Shown piece by piece: positions 53,256 through 54,435 of a DNA stretch of 54,435 bases (positions within the stretch are counted from its first letter, which is position 1; each line of letters begins with the position of its first letter). The position numbers and the translations under genes are program-made. The DNA is from an uncultured Lachnospira sp. Its GTDB lineage: Bacteria > Bacillota > Clostridia > Lachnospirales > Lachnospiraceae. Below the pieces are notes generated by a model. The model had not been told where the DNA came from, searched no databases, and was given only the letters and a program-made list of their open reading frames with translations. Where the stretch lies: assembly GCA_934343805.1 (NCBI GenBank), contig CAKRIN010000017.1, positions 1 to 54,435 on the forward strand, in the 5' to 3' direction.

Positions 53256-54320
53256 ATGTTTACAGTTGAACAGCTTCTTACAATTGCCAAAGATAAAAAG
53301 GCAAGTGATGTGCATGTTACAGTAGGACTGCCTCCCAGAGTAAGAATTAACGGAGAGCTGGAAGACCTTGATTATCCGAAGCTTTCACCAGATGACTGTG
53401 AAAAGCTGATTCTTGATATTATGGACGAACGACAGCAGGAATTATTTAAGAACAGAGGAGAGATTGATTTCTCTTTTTCTGTTCCTAATATCGGAAGATA
53501 CAGGGTTAATGTGTTCAGACAGCGTGGCTCAGTAGCGTGTGCAATGCGTATAGTAGGTACACAGATTCCAACTCCTGAAAGTCTTGGAGTACCTAAGACA
53601 GTTATAGATCTGTATACTAAGAAAAGAGGACTTGTTCTCGTAACAGGACCTACAGGTTCAGGAAAATCGACGACACTTGCGTCTATCATTGGAAGAATTA
53701 ATGAGCAGCGCAATTGTCATGTTATTACACTTGAAGATCCAATAGAGTATCTTCATACACATAATAAATCTATGATCAATCAGAGAGAAATCGGTCTGGA
53801 TACACATTCTTATGCGGATGCATTGAGGGCAGCTCTTAGAGAGGACCCGGATGTTATTCTTGTCGGAGAGATGAGAGATCTTGAAACTATATCAACTGCA
53901 ATTACAGCAGCAGAGACAGGGCATCTTGTCCTTTCTACGCTTCATACTATAGGAGCAGCAGCTACTATAGACAGAATTATTGATGTGTTCCCACCACATC
54001 AGCAACAGCAGATAAGAATACAGCTTGCTGTTGTACTCGAAGCAGTTGTTTCACAGCAGCTTATTCCGACAGCGGACCGAAGAGGAAGAGTTGCGGCTTT
54101 TGAGGTTATGCATGGAACAGTTGCTGTTAAGAACCTCATAAGAGAAGCTAAGACGTACCAGATTCCAAGTGTTCTTCAGACATCACGAAAGGATGGAATG
54201 ATTACCATGGATGATGCATTGACAGACCTCAATAACAGAGGTATAATAAGTGCTGACGATGCCATAAGCTTTGCTCAGGATATGGCATATGTTACTAAGA
54301 GAGTTAACCAACTCTATTAA
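53256..54320 (+). CDS. pilT: Type IV pilus retraction ATPase PilT
   Basis: 354 residues. ASDVHVTVGLPPRVRINGEL and the PAS-like N-terminal half precede Walker A GPTGSGKST from residue 131. The Asp box is LEDPIEYLHTH and Walker B VILVGEMRDLET, followed by the retraction-type AAETGHLVLSTLHT. It retracts pili for twitching and DNA uptake. ATG 53256 follows GGAG; TTG 53244 overlaps that site. pilC and pilin genes should lie beyond the window, past the IS element. Confidence 0.95.
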   Translation: MFTVEQLLTIAKDKKASDVHVTVGLPPRVRINGELEDLDYPKLSPDDCEKLILDIMDERQQELFKNRGEIDFSFSVPNIGRYRVNVFRQRGSVACAMRIVGTQIPTPESLGVPKTVIDLYTKKRGLVLVTGPTGSGKSTTLASIIGRINEQRNCHVITLEDPIEYLHTHNKSMINQREIGLDTHSYADALRAALREDPDVILVGEMRDLETISTAITAAETGHLVLSTLHTIGAAATIDRIIDVFPPHQQQQIRIQLAVVLEAVVSQQLIPTADRRGRVAAFEVMHGTVAVKNLIREAKTYQIPSVLQTSRKDGMITMDDALTDLNNRGIISADDAISFAQDMAYVTKRVNQLY

Positions 54321-54338
54321 TTCAAGTAAAACGGGAAA

Positions 54339-54357
54339 AGGGATGTCACACTAGAAA
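54339..54357 (+). other. Left half of a split terminator
   Basis: AAAAGGGATGTCACACTAGA has the form of the left arm of this genome's terminators (compare AAAAGGGCTGCCGCACTAGA at 40316-40334) but no matching right arm follows; IS sequence begins instead. Confidence 0.5.
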
Positions 54358-54435
54358 TTGATATGCTACCCTCATATAGGACAATGAAATATAAAAGTCC
54401 TATATGGGGGTATTTTCATGTCCAGAAAAAGTAAA
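54358..54435 (+). mobile_element. Left end of an IS3-type insertion sequence
   Basis: From about 54358 the sequence reads like an IS end, with a 15-bp hairpin (54368-54382 with 54397-54411, one G-U) just inside. The right arm contains the GGGGG likely used as SD for the transposase ORF that starts at 54418. The rest of the element lies outside the window. The exact first base is uncertain by a few nt. Confidence 0.6.
54418..54435 (+). CDS. IS3-type transposase OrfA, first six codons
   Basis: ATG 54418 begins MSRKSK, the usual N terminus of IS3-family helix-turn-helix OrfA proteins (which continue as F-S-x-E-E-K). SD GGGGG lies at 54406-54410. The call rests on six residues plus the IS-like end upstream, so it is tentative. 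Confidence 0.45.

Overview
The window reads as chromosome of a low-GC, spore-forming Clostridia member, most likely Lachnospiraceae. Evidence: strong AAGGAGG-type ribosome binding sites, AAG/ACA-biased codons in the housekeeping genes, pyruvate:ferredoxin oxidoreductase, an intact sigK-type sigma factor, a GerA/SpoVAF germination protein, RNase J, ReoM/IreB and YlbF proteins. The family placement is inferred from gene content; no rRNA or tRNA gene was seen. There is no CRISPR array, and the only mobile element is the first ~80 bp of an IS3-type element at the right edge.

Layout. 1-5.5 kb: an ammonium channel fused to a PII domain (cut by the window start), then nifJ. 5.5-9.4 kb: a small unknown ORF, an Rpn-type nuclease, a membrane protein and an ABC exporter. 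9.4-14.6 kb: a compact hemB-hemL-hemA-hemC-hemD operon, enough to make uroporphyrinogen III from glutamyl-tRNA but not heme. 14.7-18.9 kb: a block with different codon usage (12-TM membrane protein with a LuxR-type HTH, a palindromic repeat, an MscS channel, a membrane-anchored exported protein). 19-22.7 kb: cysK, a spore germination protein and an EamA transporter. 22.7-24.5 kb (minus strand): a solitary DnaK. 24.6-27.4 kb: aroC-tgt-yajC. 27.4-35.8 kb: amino-acid synthesis, leuB-ilvD-ilvB and serC-serA, then a DUF1015 gene with its own promoter. 35.8-36.0 kb: a 225-nt nested palindrome. 36-40.3 kb: an operon of an esterase, a divergent branching-enzyme-like protein with a coiled-coil tail, and a second MscS channel. 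40.5-41.9 kb: VTC polyphosphate polymerase-like protein and its DUF4956 membrane partner, with overlapping genes. 42-47.6 kb: ireB-ruvX-DUF1292, RNase J, ylbF, a shortened MltG-like protein, trmR and trhP; much of this order matches the B. subtilis yrzL-yrrK-yrzB/yrrL-yrrM-yrrO neighbourhood. 47.6-51.3 kb: sigK, an M24 aminopeptidase and an exported unknown. 51.3-54.4 kb: pilB and pilT, followed by an IS element that seems to have landed inside the pilT terminator.

Most genes are on the plus strand and fall into short operons bounded by clear intrinsic terminators and sigma-A-type promoters. The least explained parts are the MFS-LuxR block, the degenerate GlgB-like operon, the two palindromic elements, the terminator that buries the sigK ribosome binding site, and the IS-split terminator after pilT.
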